DNA from: Gryganskiella cystojenkinii
Lineage: Eukaryota; Mortierellomycota; Mortierellomycetes; Mortierellales; Mortierellaceae
Reading direction: 5' to 3'
DNA length: 25,246 bases
Assembly: GCA_015852425.1 (NCBI GenBank)
Contig: JAAAIG010000518.1
Coordinates: forward strand, 1 to 25,246
The notes beneath the pieces were generated by a model that was given only the letters and a program-made list of their open reading frames with translations, searched no databases and was not told the DNA's origin. Made by a program: the position numbers and the translations under genes. Positions 8,693 to 19,685 of this stretch are shown here, piece after piece. The stretch's first letter is position 1. Every line of letters starts with the position of its first letter.

Positions 8693-9640
8693 AAGGGAAG
8701 AGCGAGAGGGGCGATCAGATCCTTCTGACCACCTCACCACTCTCAGCCTTTTAACCACCCCTTTGCCTTCTATTTTTTGACACCATATCTTTTGTTGCAT
8801 GCTTTTTGCGCCTGTTATTTGTTGCTACGACGATTGTCGTTTTCATTGTGTGTCGCTCTCTCTCGCTCTCTCTCTCACTTCCAGTTTCTTTTGTTTGTTT
8901 GCACTGTAGATCAGCCTGACATTTCTCCCCTTTCATAGACGATTAGCTAAACCAGCCTTTTCACCACCAACCACGTCAACCTGTACAACCACTTTTTTTG
9001 CATCCTGCGTTTCCCCTTGTTCCTTTGCAGTCATAGAAACCGCCTCCTTTTGGCCACCTTATTTTGTTATTTTTTTTTTGCTCTGCTCCGTCTTTTTTAT
9101 TTTTCTTGCTCCCTTTGCTAGACTACTTCCTACTCATAATATCCAAATAACCAAAGCTCCAAGTCGTTAGGAACAAACTAATAAACTGTCCTAAGCAGTT
9201 CATCAAAACATTAATTCGACTTTTTTTATTTGTTCGTTAAATGATGAGGTCGTGAGAGTAACATACAAAAATGTCGATCTTTTCTTTCGGTCACACAAGA
9301 AGGAAGGCCTGTGCAGGGTCCACAGCATGGAATCGAATTGCTTCTTACTAACCAACCGAAAAAAAAAATCCTCGTGGGTCAAATAGACATGATCCAGTTT
9401 AAGGTTTTCTCTGTTTTTTTAATGTGCGAATAAAAATGATGCAAGGCGAAAGACTAGAGTTATGCTGCGCCAAGAGAACATGGTCATTGGCATGTGGACA
9501 TAACAGAGAGGGAGAGGAAAGGCATGATGCACTGGGGAGGGGGATGCAGAGTCGGCCAAGCCGCGAAATCAGAAATAACGAGTCCTGTGCATCTTGTACG
9601 ACCCCCCTTTTCTTCTATGTTCTCGCTATGGCCTTTCCCT
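8693..9640. other. Convergent intergenic region: 3' flanks of the C2H2 gene and VPS34
   Basis: The two genes point towards each other, so this holds two 3' UTRs. AATAAA on the plus strand at 9180-9185 could end the C2H2 transcript; TTTATT at 9225-9230 reads AATAAA on the minus strand and could end VPS34. T-rich runs are frequent. No coding or RNA gene is supported. Confidence 0.5.
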
Positions 9641-12600
9641 TTACTTCCTAAAGTGTTGTGCCCATCCATGAATAGTCTCTGCGATCTGAGGGATCAAAGC
9701 ACTGACACTCTCGTTGATCAGATTGTGGAAAAACTTGATTGCCTCATCATCTGTAAGATCCAGCTGGAAACGCTCTTCGACCTAAACAAAATCAAGTGCC
9801 GAGATCGTCAGTTTCGTATTATTTTTGGGGACGACAAGGAGGCACTAAATATGTTTTTTTTCTTCTTCCTGTTCACCCCGGTCACTGACTCCTCCCTATC
9901 TACACCTCCGTATCTTCGACCTCTTACTCTTCCTCATCCTCCTTGCTGTCACCTTGTCTCGCGTTTTTTTTTCGGCTTCTTTTTCTTTCTTACCTTCCAA
10001 ACAGCCTTATCGGGCTCGGCCTTGATGTCTGGAATATTCGCGTCGACCATCAGTCCAAACAGGTTCAGGATCAAATTTGCAGATTTCCGAAGGATATTAT
10101 AAGCAGTAAAGCAATAGGATTTGAAACTCTGGTAATGAACTGAGTTAAAGCCTCCCATAGCTTCGACCATTTCCTTTGTAATCTTCATCGGAGCGGGGAA
10201 AGGTTTCGGATCCCGGCCGAGGATAAAACCAAAATCGACATGGAAAATATTACCTGGTTTTGTTTGCACAAAGAGTGAAAAAGACGAAGAGATCAAAAAA
10301 AAANNNNNNNNNNCATTGGTTCGTTATGTCCTTTTGCCGACATTGTTGGTTCCGCTCATATGGACCAAGGGAGATTAATCACAATTACCGTTGGGCGACA
10401 AGAGCAAGTTGTCCAAGTGACGATCGCCGACACCCAAGAGATACATGATCACGCAGTAACCCGCTAATAATGAAAAGAGAGGCCAGACAGCAAAATAGGT
10501 TAGTCGATCCATCGAAAGGTAGTAACATAAATGTCAGTAAACTGTGTATTTTTGACTTTCTCGTACCACAGCTCTTGACGTAAGCATCCATCACATCCGG
10601 CCGAACTCCAAAAGTGTCGACACTCCCGTCATCCAAATGATATTTCCGCCAAAACACCAGAAGACTGTTATTGTTCTCGTTCAAGACATTCAACAGTGAT
10701 TGTGACTTGATGAACTGCACCATGCCATGATCGGGTCCTGTCGCCAGAACCTTGTACGGCATCAGTTTCAAATCCAAGTTTTCTTTCCGCAACAGGTCGT
10801 CCATGAGCGTGATGATCTGGATCACGAGTTGATCCTGTCTCAGGTCATCGCCTGCCTTGAAGATAGTCTGATATTGACTGCCGTCCACGCATGAGAAAGT
10901 GAGGTGGAGTGGGAGCAGACTACTTTTGAAAATGCCCGTCAGCTCTAATTGGTGGATGCAAATCGAATATTCAATACACCTTCCTGATAGATAATATTGT
11001 CATGACAGTACCGCGAGCGTAGTAACTCCAAGGTTTACCTGGGATAATGCCCGTTACTTCTATCCTTGGGTCAAGTGGCAGTGGGAGCGGGTTGAAGGCG
11101 ACGAGACCGTTTTTGGGATCCGAAATGAATTCGCGTAATTTCTCAATCTACGAAGATAGTGAGAGTGTGACAAACAAGGATATTAGCTTCAAAAAAAGTT
11201 TGGGTGCCATACCTTAATTGCCCAGGTCGTTGCTCTTATTCTCGGATTACCTTCTTGGGACGCGTCTCCTTCATCTGCTTTACGCTCTTGGCAAGATTCG
11301 CTAGTGTCTCGATCAGTTTTCCTTGCCTCCGCAGACTCTCTCGTCTCTGAACTCCGGATGCGGTCATCGCAGATTGGTATTGGTACGCAACCTTTCCGTA
11401 CATCTTTTTCTCCGCAACATCACCATACTCAATCATTAAGTACCTATACAATCATACCAACGTGTTATGTTAGCGGACCCGTGCAAGGTTTGAGAGGGCT
11501 CTGTAAACTATGAACCTCAGGATTCCTTACCAGTGAAAGTAATTGCCAAGGATCGGGTTCTTGACTGATCGCTCGATCAAGAACGCCGCTAAATTTGATT
11601 CTTCAAAGTTGTCATCAATGTGCTCGAACTTGAGACCCTGTACCAACTGCAGAAGGAACAATAGCAAGTCCTATGTTTCCCCCATGTCAAAAACGGAAGC
11701 CAAGTTAGCATCGCACATGAGCTTTTTTCATTACTTGGTACAAAAGAACCTAATCTTTCTCATCCTGGTTCCTTACATCATCGTTGGCGCTCCGAAGCTG
11801 AGCAACAGCATAAGAGCGCACCTCCCGATTTTCAAAGGATGAGCCAAGAAGTTCAAGGGCATCATCAGTGTCGATATCAACCCAAGCGGGCAACAAATCC
11901 ACAGCTTGCTTGGCCTCTGCGGGGTCGCTCCACACGACGGATTTCAAGAACTTTGTCAGCGCCTAACAGTGGGTAAAAAAGAGAGTCCGAGGTTAGCTCA
12001 TAGTTTTGGTCGCACCACTGCATCCGAATAATTGAATCAATGTCAAGGTCGATCGACATGTTTACCCGCTTGTCCCGTGTCAAGTAGAATCTGAACTTCC
12101 ACAGCAAATCCTTTTCCTCGGCTGTCAGTGAATGCGACGGCGGGTATCTCAATATTTGCTGAATGGCACACCAGGGAGTTTATGAGTAGTTAGTAACAGA
12201 TTAGTGAACATCCCAAAACGCGTTAATCACAAAGGAGAGCCACATACTGCCAATTCATCGCGGATTTTGGGATTGGGCTTGAGTTCGCGATCTAGGGGAC
12301 TATTCCTATGGCTACGAACCAGTCGACGATGTTTTGCTTCCACGGGGTTCTCTCGTGAGATCTCTGGATCAGCAACAATGAGGATAGAGTTGCTCGGACT
12401 CGTCGTGTGAAGAGATGGGATAGAGTTGTTGGCGGATCCTCCAAAGCTGTTGATGGTGCTTGGTTTTGTCTCGTATGCCTTAATGAGAAGAGACCAAATA
12501 TGATTAGAGGCTATCATCAAAAGCAGGCGGCGTCATATCAAGACTACAATTACAAAAAAACTTACATGCTCGTCGAAAATCACTGGGAAATCAAATCTCG

Positions 12601-13964
12601 GTAGGTCAATGATAAGCAGCATTTTATCCGACTGAGCGGCATGTTTCTATTATTACACGACGAAATAGTTCATGAGTGTTCGGCTGAGCTCGGAAAGGTC
12701 GATAATAATTTGCCCCGAAAGGGTATGTTCCGTACCTTGTGTATTTGCTCGATTTGTCGGTATGCTAAATTGTCCAGCCACTCTGTTCTCGGTATATCGC
12801 CCCGATCCTGCTTCTTGAGTAACTGCAATGAAGCAAAGCCAGAACAGGAAAAAAAAAAGAGTCTGTTAGCGATATTTGGTCTACTCCAATGAGCAATCTG
12901 ACCTGTCCAGGTATTGCGCGACTTGCTAACCTTTTCGAATCGATCCATCTCGTCCCGTTCTCCAGTATCGGACGGCGTCTTTGAAAACTTGCTCCCATCC
13001 GCTTCACAGTCTGGCCACATGGTGAGTTTTTGTCGTCCTGTCAAGATGATACTATCGGCATGAGAGAAAGCAGAGGTAGGCTCTCTGGCATTAGTTTTCC
13101 ATAGATGCAATGGCATCCTCTTGTCTCCTATTCCAGAACACGTACTTGAAAGGTCCAAAGAGCTTCATGGTCGATCCGCCGATAGCTTCGACTTTTCTCG
13201 GTGATGATTCATCCCAAACCGTGAACGTCAATTGTGCGTTCAGGGGAAGGTCTCTGTACTTGATAGGTAGCGCGATCCATTCATTCCAGCTATTGAAAGC
13301 ATGCCGGCAGCAAGTTCCGAGAATTGATAACGATAATAAGCATTGGATGACAGGTTTGGCAAGACATATCTAGACAATTGCCTTGTTTTGTATCAGGCTT
13401 ACGCAAATTTTGTTGACATGGGCTTGTACGAGGTCTTGAGCATAACCGTAAGAGGCTGACTCCCTGCAAAGACCTGACAAGTGACATAGAGATCTGGAAA
13501 AGGGCTGAGGGAGATCCCGGTAAGGAAGGAGATAATGAACCGGGGTTAGTGTAATTGATGTCTCGCTAATCCTGGAGCTCCCCTTTCTTTTTCTTTCCTA
13601 TGAAAAAAAATTAATTCAAATCCCGGTCGTTTATATGTTCCTCCATACCTCTTTCGCTCAGCCGAGTAAGGTACTGTGTTCCCGTCCAAATGAGGTCTCC
13701 TGGGTTTCCATTCCAGCGAGTTTCTAGGTATTCCAAAAGAATAGTAGGAGTCCAGTGCGTGTCACAGATTGCTAAGCGTTAGTTCCCTCTTCTTTGTGTT
13801 GCAACACAAGCATGCCGTCTCCATTCAGGTCATAATTGAATAGGGTGGTCCACTTGCATGCGAACGCTGAGATTAAGGTCTAATTTGCTTGTGAGACAGA
13901 GGGTGTAGTCCTTGTCCTTAATGTGCTTGAACTTCTCGCCGTTGACATCCCGAGTAACGTTCAT
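9641..13964 (-). CDS. VPS34: Class III phosphatidylinositol 3-kinase catalytic subunit Vps34, 17 exons, 840 aa
   Basis: Exons: 13964-13858, 13723-13649, 13504-13403, 13289-13146, 13051-12931, 12822-12736, 12646-12566, 12478-12248, 12158-12066, 11962-11777, 11670-11531, 11443-11251, 11147-11039, 10944-10567, 10463-10389, 10253-9994, 9781-9641. Phases agree throughout and give 840 residues (human 887, yeast 875). It phosphorylates PI to PI3P in complexes with Vps15 and Vps30/Beclin on endosomes and autophagosomes. The N-terminal C2 domain includes [14 protein letters not shown] and [11 protein letters not shown]. The helical domain includes [19 protein letters not shown] and RSYAVAQLR. The kinase domain has [11 protein letters not shown] (ATP lysine K586), the catalytic loop GVGDRHLDN (D696, H698) and HVDFG (D714), then DPKPFP. 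The end HGWAQHF matches the essential C-terminal helix, so it should be active. Intron 1 appears to use a GC donor. Exons 1-3 are the least certain; the rest fits strongly. Confidence 0.93.
10304..10313. other. Assembly gap (10 N)
   Basis: Ten N follow an A run inside VPS34 intron 15 (10388-10254). The flanking exons are intact and in phase, so the gap does not touch the coding sequence. A run of exactly ten N may be a placeholder of unknown true size. Confidence 0.98.
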
Positions 13965-14523
13965 TGTGAGATGTTTATGTGGATGTGAATTTCTGTGTGG
14001 TCGACAGACGAAGAGGGAAGCTGCATGGAGTGCGACCACGCTGTCCTTGACTCTCTTTTGGCTTGTGACCAAAGTCACGTGAACTCAGCGCGCTTTGTTC
14101 GCGTCGACGCCAAATTTCACTCCAAAGCAAAGGCGCCCTGATTCTGATTTCTCCAGTGACCCTGATCCAGGCTGCGCAGACTCTATGCAACTTCCGAGGA
14201 GAGATAGGGTGGGCGTCCGATCACAACTAGAAATAGTCTAGGATGGGCGTCGAACCGCAATTGCGCAGATGTCTCTTTACCGGCAATTCACGCCACTTGA
14301 ACAGAGTCCTCCAGGGACATCCATGTTTCTCATCCTTAATTATTTTTATAAAGTTGAAAATTTTACATTCCCACGATGATTTCAATGTGGCCCAGCCCCG
14401 TCAATTTTTTTTGTATATATAGTGACTCAAACGCTCTTTCAAACCTTTCTTTTAAAATTTCTATCACACTCTCCCTCCTTTCCCACCACACCCCTTCTTT
14501 AAGAAATAACTTATACGCAAAGT
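13965..14523. promoter_or_regulatory. Divergent promoter region of VPS34 and the DJ-1-like gene
   Basis: 559 bp between opposed start codons. The side near 14523 has a TATA box and a pyrimidine-rich leader. The VPS34 side is more GC-balanced and shows no TATA motif, as expected of a housekeeping promoter. Open frames here are translated noise. Confidence 0.55.
14414..14422 (+). promoter_or_regulatory. TATA box of the DJ-1-like gene
   Basis: TATATATAG lies 110 bp upstream of the ATG at 14524, with a CT-rich leader between about 14430 and 14500. Spacing fits a TATA-driven start near 14445. Confidence 0.6.
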
Positions 14524-15639
14524 ATGTCCCCCACTGCTGCCCCTCACGGTCCTTTCCCCAAGATCCCCTCGGGGTCGAGCAAGATTCGTCTCGGTGCCTT
14601 GGTCTTTGACGGCATGGATCTTCTTGATGTAAGCTTTTCGCTCTTCTATCGAGAATTTCTTAATCAAAGCTTGAAATGGCAAGAGTATGAAAGTAAGAGA
14701 TGCTCAAGCGTACATCCTCTGGTCCTTTTCTCTTTTCTTTTTTTCTTGATGCAAACAGATCATGGGTCCCATGCGCATCTTTGGCGAAGAATCCAACAAG
14801 CTCGATATCGAGATCAACTTCATCTCCGACACCTTGGACCCTGTTCGATCCTCGCAGCAGGTTCAGTTCACGCCCCATTTCACTCTTGATAATGCTCCTA
14901 AAATCGACCTTTTTTTCATCCCTGGAGGTAAATGTTGGAACATATAGTTTTATGAGCTCTCGCTGAACCATACCCTAGGAAACAAATCTCATTTGTTCTA
15001 TCTGGCTCTTCTCTCCCCTGACATTCATGCCCACATCCATTTCTTTAGGTATCGGCACCCGTCAGTACACTGACCATAACAAGCTCATCGAAAAGATCAA
15101 GCAGCGCGTGAATGAAGCCACCTGGGTCATGACTGTTTGCACCGGCGCCGGCGTCCTCGCCAAGACTGGCTTGGTTGATGGCTACAACATGACGTGAGTG
15201 CAAACATTTCCCCTGGTGAAAATATGAGGTATAATGAAAAATCGTCTAATCGCCACGATGCCTTTATTTTTATCGACCCTCATAGCACCAACAAGGCTGT
15301 TTTTGAGTGGCCCATGACTCAAGGTAACATAGCCCGTCCAATATATAGATATACATATATTTGGTTACTGTCTAATCTTACCACTTTCTATATTTTTCTG
15401 TGCTCTACATCGCAATAGGACCCAAAGTCAACTGGATCAAGAAAGCCCGTTGGGTTCAGGATGGTAAAGTCGTGTCCTCGTCCGGAGTCTCGGCTGGTAT
15501 CGACGCGGCTCTTTATATTGTCCAGGAATTGGTCAGCAAGGAGACCGCCGAGGAGGTTGCCAAGCATATTGAGTATACCTGGCACAGAGATGCGGATGAT
15601 GATCCTTTTGCTGAGATGTACCCATTTACTCGTTCGTAA
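14524..15639 (+). CDS. DJ-1/PfpI-family (class I glutamine amidotransferase-like) protein, 225 aa
   Basis: Exons 14524-14628, 14759-14927, 15049-15193, 15286-15323 and 15419-15639, all GT-AG and in phase. The fold signature is clear: strand IRLGALVFDGMDLLD, then IMGPMRIFG, then IDLFFIPGG-IGTRQY. The nucleophile elbow WVMTVCTGAGVLAKTGL carries Cys122. TNKAVFEW and GPKVNWIKKARWVQDGK follow, then SSSGVSAGIDAALYIVQEL and the C-terminal DDDPFAEMYPF. This pattern is that of the DJ-1/PfpI branch close to isonitrile hydratase-like and glutamine amidotransferase-like proteins. Members may be hydratases, glyoxalase-like enzymes or stress proteins; substrate cannot be told from sequence. No signal peptide is seen, so it is probably cytosolic. 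The gene is divergent from VPS34 and has its own TATA box. Confidence 0.9.
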
Positions 15640-15657
15640 CAGGCTGTCAAAAATATG

Positions 15658-15867
15658 TCATTCACCCCATTCTGGGTTCGTTTTCAGCCCCTCATATAAC
15701 CAATTGACGGAATATGCGGATAAAGCTACAATGACAAATAAAAATACGAGTACTGTCAAACCATTCAAATCACTTCCAAGTCCTGGGTGTTGTAAATGTT
15801 TCTCTCCATTTTCGTTCGTCACTCTGTTGATCACTCTCGTAAAGTCTGTGCTAGCCGAGAACTGCAT
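15658..15867 (-). CDS. Possible 69-aa single-pass membrane protein
   Basis: A minus-strand frame with ATG and TGA fills most of the gap between two plus-strand genes. Residues 1-36 are polar (MQFSASTDFTRVIN, then Asn/Glu/His-rich). Residues about 37-51 (LTVLVFLFVIVALSA) form a clean hydrophobic segment. An amphipathic tail ends WLYEGLKTNPEWGE. The stop lies 18 nt beyond the stop of the DJ-1-like gene, so transcripts would overlap at their 3' ends; the AATAAA at 15737-15742 on the plus strand falls inside this frame. I know no family for it. The single hydrophobic segment with ordered polar flanks is unlike the noise frames nearby, but chance is possible. The start may also belong to a spliced longer form. 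Confidence 0.35.
   Translation of the reverse strand: MQFSASTDFTRVINRVTNENGEKHLQHPGLGSDLNGLTVLVFLFVIVALSAYSVNWLYEGLKTNPEWGE
15737..15742 (+). promoter_or_regulatory. Poly(A) signal of the DJ-1-like gene
   Basis: A canonical AATAAA lies 98 nt after the stop codon of the DJ-1-like gene on the same strand. Confidence 0.5.
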
Positions 15868-16025
15868 GGCTCACGTTTGTTTCCCTCTGTCCCGCCCAAA
15901 TGTTAGGTGCGAGTTGACGCGACGAGTAGAGAAGCAGTCACAAGCGGACTCCCTTAAGCACTGAGCTTTGTGGCAGTTCTTCCTTCCATTCATCTACCAA
16001 GCCAACAGTACACGCACAATCAAAA

Positions 16026-18445
16026 ATGGATCCGATCACATCATTACAGCAGGAGACCATCGACTGCATCCTCGGCGAACGGACACGGACCCATTGGCAC
16101 GACATACCCGAGGTTGCACCCTTGCTCGACCAACTCGAATTCATCGACGACTCGCAACATGTCTCTCTTGCATACCTCCTGAGAATCATCGTCCTCGCAT
16201 GTGAATCCGAGGGGGAACAGGCATTGTCTGCTTTGTCATGTCTCGAGACCGTCTGTACCACGGCTGAATCACCAGTGCTCGCTCAGGCCGTTGCCAGGTT
16301 CTTACTCTTCTCGGGGGTAGAATACCCAACCTGGCCAGGAGAGGATGACAGCAGGGGTTGGCTCGAGTGGTCTCTCGAGTATAAACCAGAACTGGAGAGA
16401 TTAGGCGCTATCGCAAAGAAACTGTGGAGTTTTGTCAAGGGGCATGGACTGGAGACGGAGCAGTACGTATCATCATGGGGATACGTCATATTTTTTTTGT
16501 TCAATTGATCCGATATTGGAGATTTACGCATGGCTACTTTTCGAACATAACATCTTTTGATATCACTCGACGCATAGACTGACCATCCAGTGGATTATTG
16601 CGATATTGGTCAAGAGACGGGAAACGGAAAAAGAAAACAGCAGGCAGCAATCACATCAATTCAAGGCTCATGCATCAGAGCGGACACCTACCAAGCAAGA
16701 ACAACATGGAGGCCGGGATGTCGTCTATATGTTGCACTGTGGACCTCTTATGGATCACAAGTTAGTCCAACTGGATGAAGAGTCTGTTCTCAACGCCCTT
16801 TTACGCATCCAGGACAACGCAGATCCATCATCACTCGAAAACCAGATGCTTACGCTGGTCAACATGCTGGAACGATTCTTCAACTGGATCGAGGACAGCT
16901 CAAGTCAAGAACGCATTGGACAGTTGAAGACGAGAGGTAGAATTTGACTGCTGGATATTGAACCTGGTTGATAATGGTGTTTACGCCTAACAGGATGTAC
17001 GATTAACGCGGACATTTTCTTAACGACAAATAGTGATCGAGTGCACCAAGGTCCCCGAGCTGGCTATTTTTACTATAGATTCGATCCTGAGATTCCTAGA
17101 CGGACGATGGATCAAGCCAAAGTCTCCGAACGTGGACCTGAGCAGCAACAACTTGAACATTTCGCTCTTGGATGTCAATCGGGAACGAGAGCCTATTCAC
17201 TACTCATCCGCAGGAGAACCAGGATCGCACAGCTTTTCGACGAGTAAACACGCCATTCAAGGCAGAGCCCTTAAAGCAAGAGAGGTCCCCAAAGGTGACG
17301 ATCGAGACCAGGATGAGCGACAATTTGAAATCGGAGACCTGGTGAGCGGTCTCCTTGGCGGACATGGTCCAGAGATTTTGGAACACCTTGCGAGAAGATT
17401 TGTGACGCACTTGTGGATGAGAGTAGATACTGCGATGGTTGGCGCTTCAGGTTCTGCGATCAAACACGCAGCACAACAAAGGTAATCCGAACAAGTCACT
17501 TTTTTAGTCTGTGAATTCAAGTTTTATTTTTCTTGTATGACAAGATCTAGTGCTAGACTAGGTCTCCCTCTCTGTCACTCTGGCCCTCTTTCTCCAGCAA
17601 TGCGCGTCATGGTCATTCATTATCGGCTAGGTTGATCTGACCACAGTTGTGTTTTTCTTGATCTTGCACATAGGGACAAGGTTCTTTTGCGGCTCATGAC
17701 AGAGAATCCCGCATACAAAAAGATTATGGCCGAGTTTCTCGATCGGGGTAAGGATAGTCTGTGTTTTCTACCTTCCTTCTTGTTGATAGGGTCAGTGTTG
17801 GTAGATTCATTTAAAACTCACTTGCTCGTTATTATGCGCTTCACCCTAAATTAGACGCATATTGTGCATCCCTGTGCCTTCCGCTGATCCAAGCAATGCT
17901 AAAGTGCTCGATTGCGCACTGGACAACCTGCAAGAACAAGATCCCAAAATCATATCCAAAAGAGCTGGAAGAAGCGACCTCGCTGTGTCTTCTTGCAGAA
18001 AAGGTGAGATTCTCAACCCATGGCTCCTCGGAGAGCATTCGTTTGATTGTTGCATGCAGGAACCAAAAAAAGAGAGAGGGGGAAGGGATTGTTTATTTTG
18101 AAGGCAAGCAAGGTCAGGCAAAAACAAAACAAAGGCAGCTTGGACTCAATTGTTTTCGTAATGGTTTGACCATAGACGGGTCTGATTCCTGATCCCGTAA
18201 GCCAGGCGGTTGTCCTCTTTCCTCTAATTTCTTCCGAGGATGTGCGTCTGATTCTCGAGCAGTGCTATTATCCGCTGTTGGTCAGGAACGCGGATTTACT
18301 CCAACCAGAACGATCAGAGACGAATACAAGTATGGCCAGGATACTGTCAAGAGCCGATCCCAAGAGCATGGAACTTCAGACTCTCCGCAAAGTCATCTTC
18401 AAACATGCAGCAAACACCTTTCACCTTGCGCCCCTCTTCACATAG
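16026..18445 (+). CDS. Unrecognised mostly helical protein, six exons, 578 aa
   Basis: Exons 16026-16462, 16578-16936, 17034-17481, 17674-17747, 17855-18003 and 18176-18445. All are GT-AG (donors GTACGT, GTAGAA, GTAATC, GTAAGG, GTGAGA), phases agree, and no internal stop appears. The start ATG follows CAAAA. The product looks almost wholly alpha-helical, with hydrophobic helices such as SLAYLLRIIVLACE, LTIQWIIAILVKRR, MLTLVNMLERFFNWI, LARRFVTHLWMRVD and DVRLILEQCYYPLLV. Charged loops include a hydrophilic linker near residues 162-185. This is the look of an ARM/HEAT-type scaffold, which is inference from composition only. I compared it mentally with TTI2 and other checkpoint scaffolds and could not match it. 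There are no signal peptide, catalytic motifs or clear membrane segments. The gene is tandem with the DJ-1-like gene. Confidence 0.8.
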
Positions 18446-19685
18446 GTTATGTAGGTCAAACGTTAAAAAAAGTTTTAAGCAAAAAAGCAAGGGATTGAGA
18501 AAAACGAAGAGAAAGGACATTTTTTTTCCACAGAGGGGAAAAGGAACAACACGGGTGCATCTCGACAAGCGCAATTCTTGGAGTGTCAAGAGACAACACA
18601 CAAGAAGGGAGGAAAGTAGGATGAAGAGAAAGAGAAATGAGGTGAGTGTAGGGCTTTGTTCGTCCTTTTTTTTTTTTGTTGTTGTTGTCAGACTGCACGA
18701 GATCAAAAAGGGTTGTTTTTTTTAGTTTTTTTTTCTTGATACACACTCTCTCTCTCCTCCCCTTCTTTTCACATTCTCAGTGCCTCTTCTGTCCTTCACG
18801 TCTTGCACATCACCCCTCACCCATTGCTGCAATTGCACTCGGCCTCGCAGTATACATCGCTTACCACACATTGCAATCACTCGCACAGGTGCGTTGTTTT
18901 TTGACAAAGGACTCGCGTGATTCTTTCCTCTGCTCTGCAACCTTATTACATTGTGCAAATGCGCTGCCTGCTCAAATTGTCCGAGCAAAGACAGCATAAT
19001 GGACACTGCCATAAGAGGAGCACGACATCCAGCGGCAATGACACGGATTACAAATATATAAGACTCCAACTGTATAGAACCACTGTTAGTCCAAAGGGTC
19101 AATTCTTCACTCCCTCAGACAATATGGGCTAGTAGACAGGTCCTCAACGTACACCTCATGTAATGGAACAAACAGAGCTAAAACCTGCCCTGTAGCAGGC
19201 GATCAACTAGTCCTGTTCTTTCTCAACTCCAACACGAAGTTACTGAGAGGAAAAGCGGTGGCAACAAAAGGGCGAAACTCATATTTGGATCAGACTGACA
19301 GACAGACGGAGAAGAGAGACTGTCAGTCCAAGCTGTCATCCTTCTCGCTATCCCCTTCAACACAGAAGAGGACGTACACTCACACTCTTACAACGTCCCC
19401 TCGAACCGCCCTTTGTTGTATCCTTCTGACCTGTCCACACTGACCCCACCCCCCTTCTTCTTTTACTCTTGTTTTCTCTTTATGCCGTGTCTTTTTATTG
19501 TGTGTTTTTATCCATATCTTGTCAATGTTCACGGCCTGACCATTCGTGCCCTAGACAAATATGCCTTTCTTTACTAATATTTGACTTTTGAACCCATGAA
19601 TAGCAACAGAGGAGAACCATAGCAACATTACCAAAACAATAGACATATACTGGACTCTTTATCCACTTTATCTTTTCACCCTGTT
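18446..19685. other. Intergenic region upstream of the RasGAP gene
   Basis: It contains the candidate 88-aa gene described separately (18621-19132). The rest is non-coding as far as I can see. TATATAAG at 19055-19062 resembles a TATA box, but it also falls inside the last exon of that candidate. CT-rich sequence at 19430-19530 could be leader of the RasGAP gene. Confidence 0.4.
18621..19132 (+). CDS. Possible three-exon small membrane protein (88 aa)
   Basis: Proposed exons 18621-18641, 18781-18888 and 18995-19132, giving 88 residues. Exon 1 encodes only MKRKRNE before a GTGAGT donor. Exon 2 follows a long T-rich tract ending CTCAG and encodes a Cys pair (CLFC) and the hydrophobic segment PIAAIALGLAVYIAYHTL before a GTGCGT donor. 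Exon 3 follows GACAG and encodes a basic/polar tail ending FFTPSDNMG and TAG. All three junctions are phase 0, and the introns (139 and 106 nt) are of normal size for this window. A basic start followed by one membrane segment suggests a signal-anchored protein, but I recognise no family. The model rests on splice motifs and composition alone; a non-coding leader of the next gene is an alternative. Confidence 0.3.

Noticed and set aside
8255..8800. 181-aa open frame on the minus strand
   Set aside because: It lies opposite the C2H2 gene, has an Arg/Val/Ile-heavy composition typical of an antisense shadow, and shows no family feature.
9494..10102. 202-aa open frame on the plus strand
   Set aside because: It is antisense to the last two VPS34 exons and their intron; its phenylalanine runs come from the intron's T tracts.
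10260..10448. Open frame crossing the N gap
   Set aside because: It reads through undefined bases and lies antisense to VPS34 exon 15 and its intron.
13403..13964. Idea that the start of VPS34 is broken by a frameshift
   Set aside because: The frame changes between 13858 and 13403 are fully explained by two introns once the GC donor and the acceptor at 13506-13505 are used.
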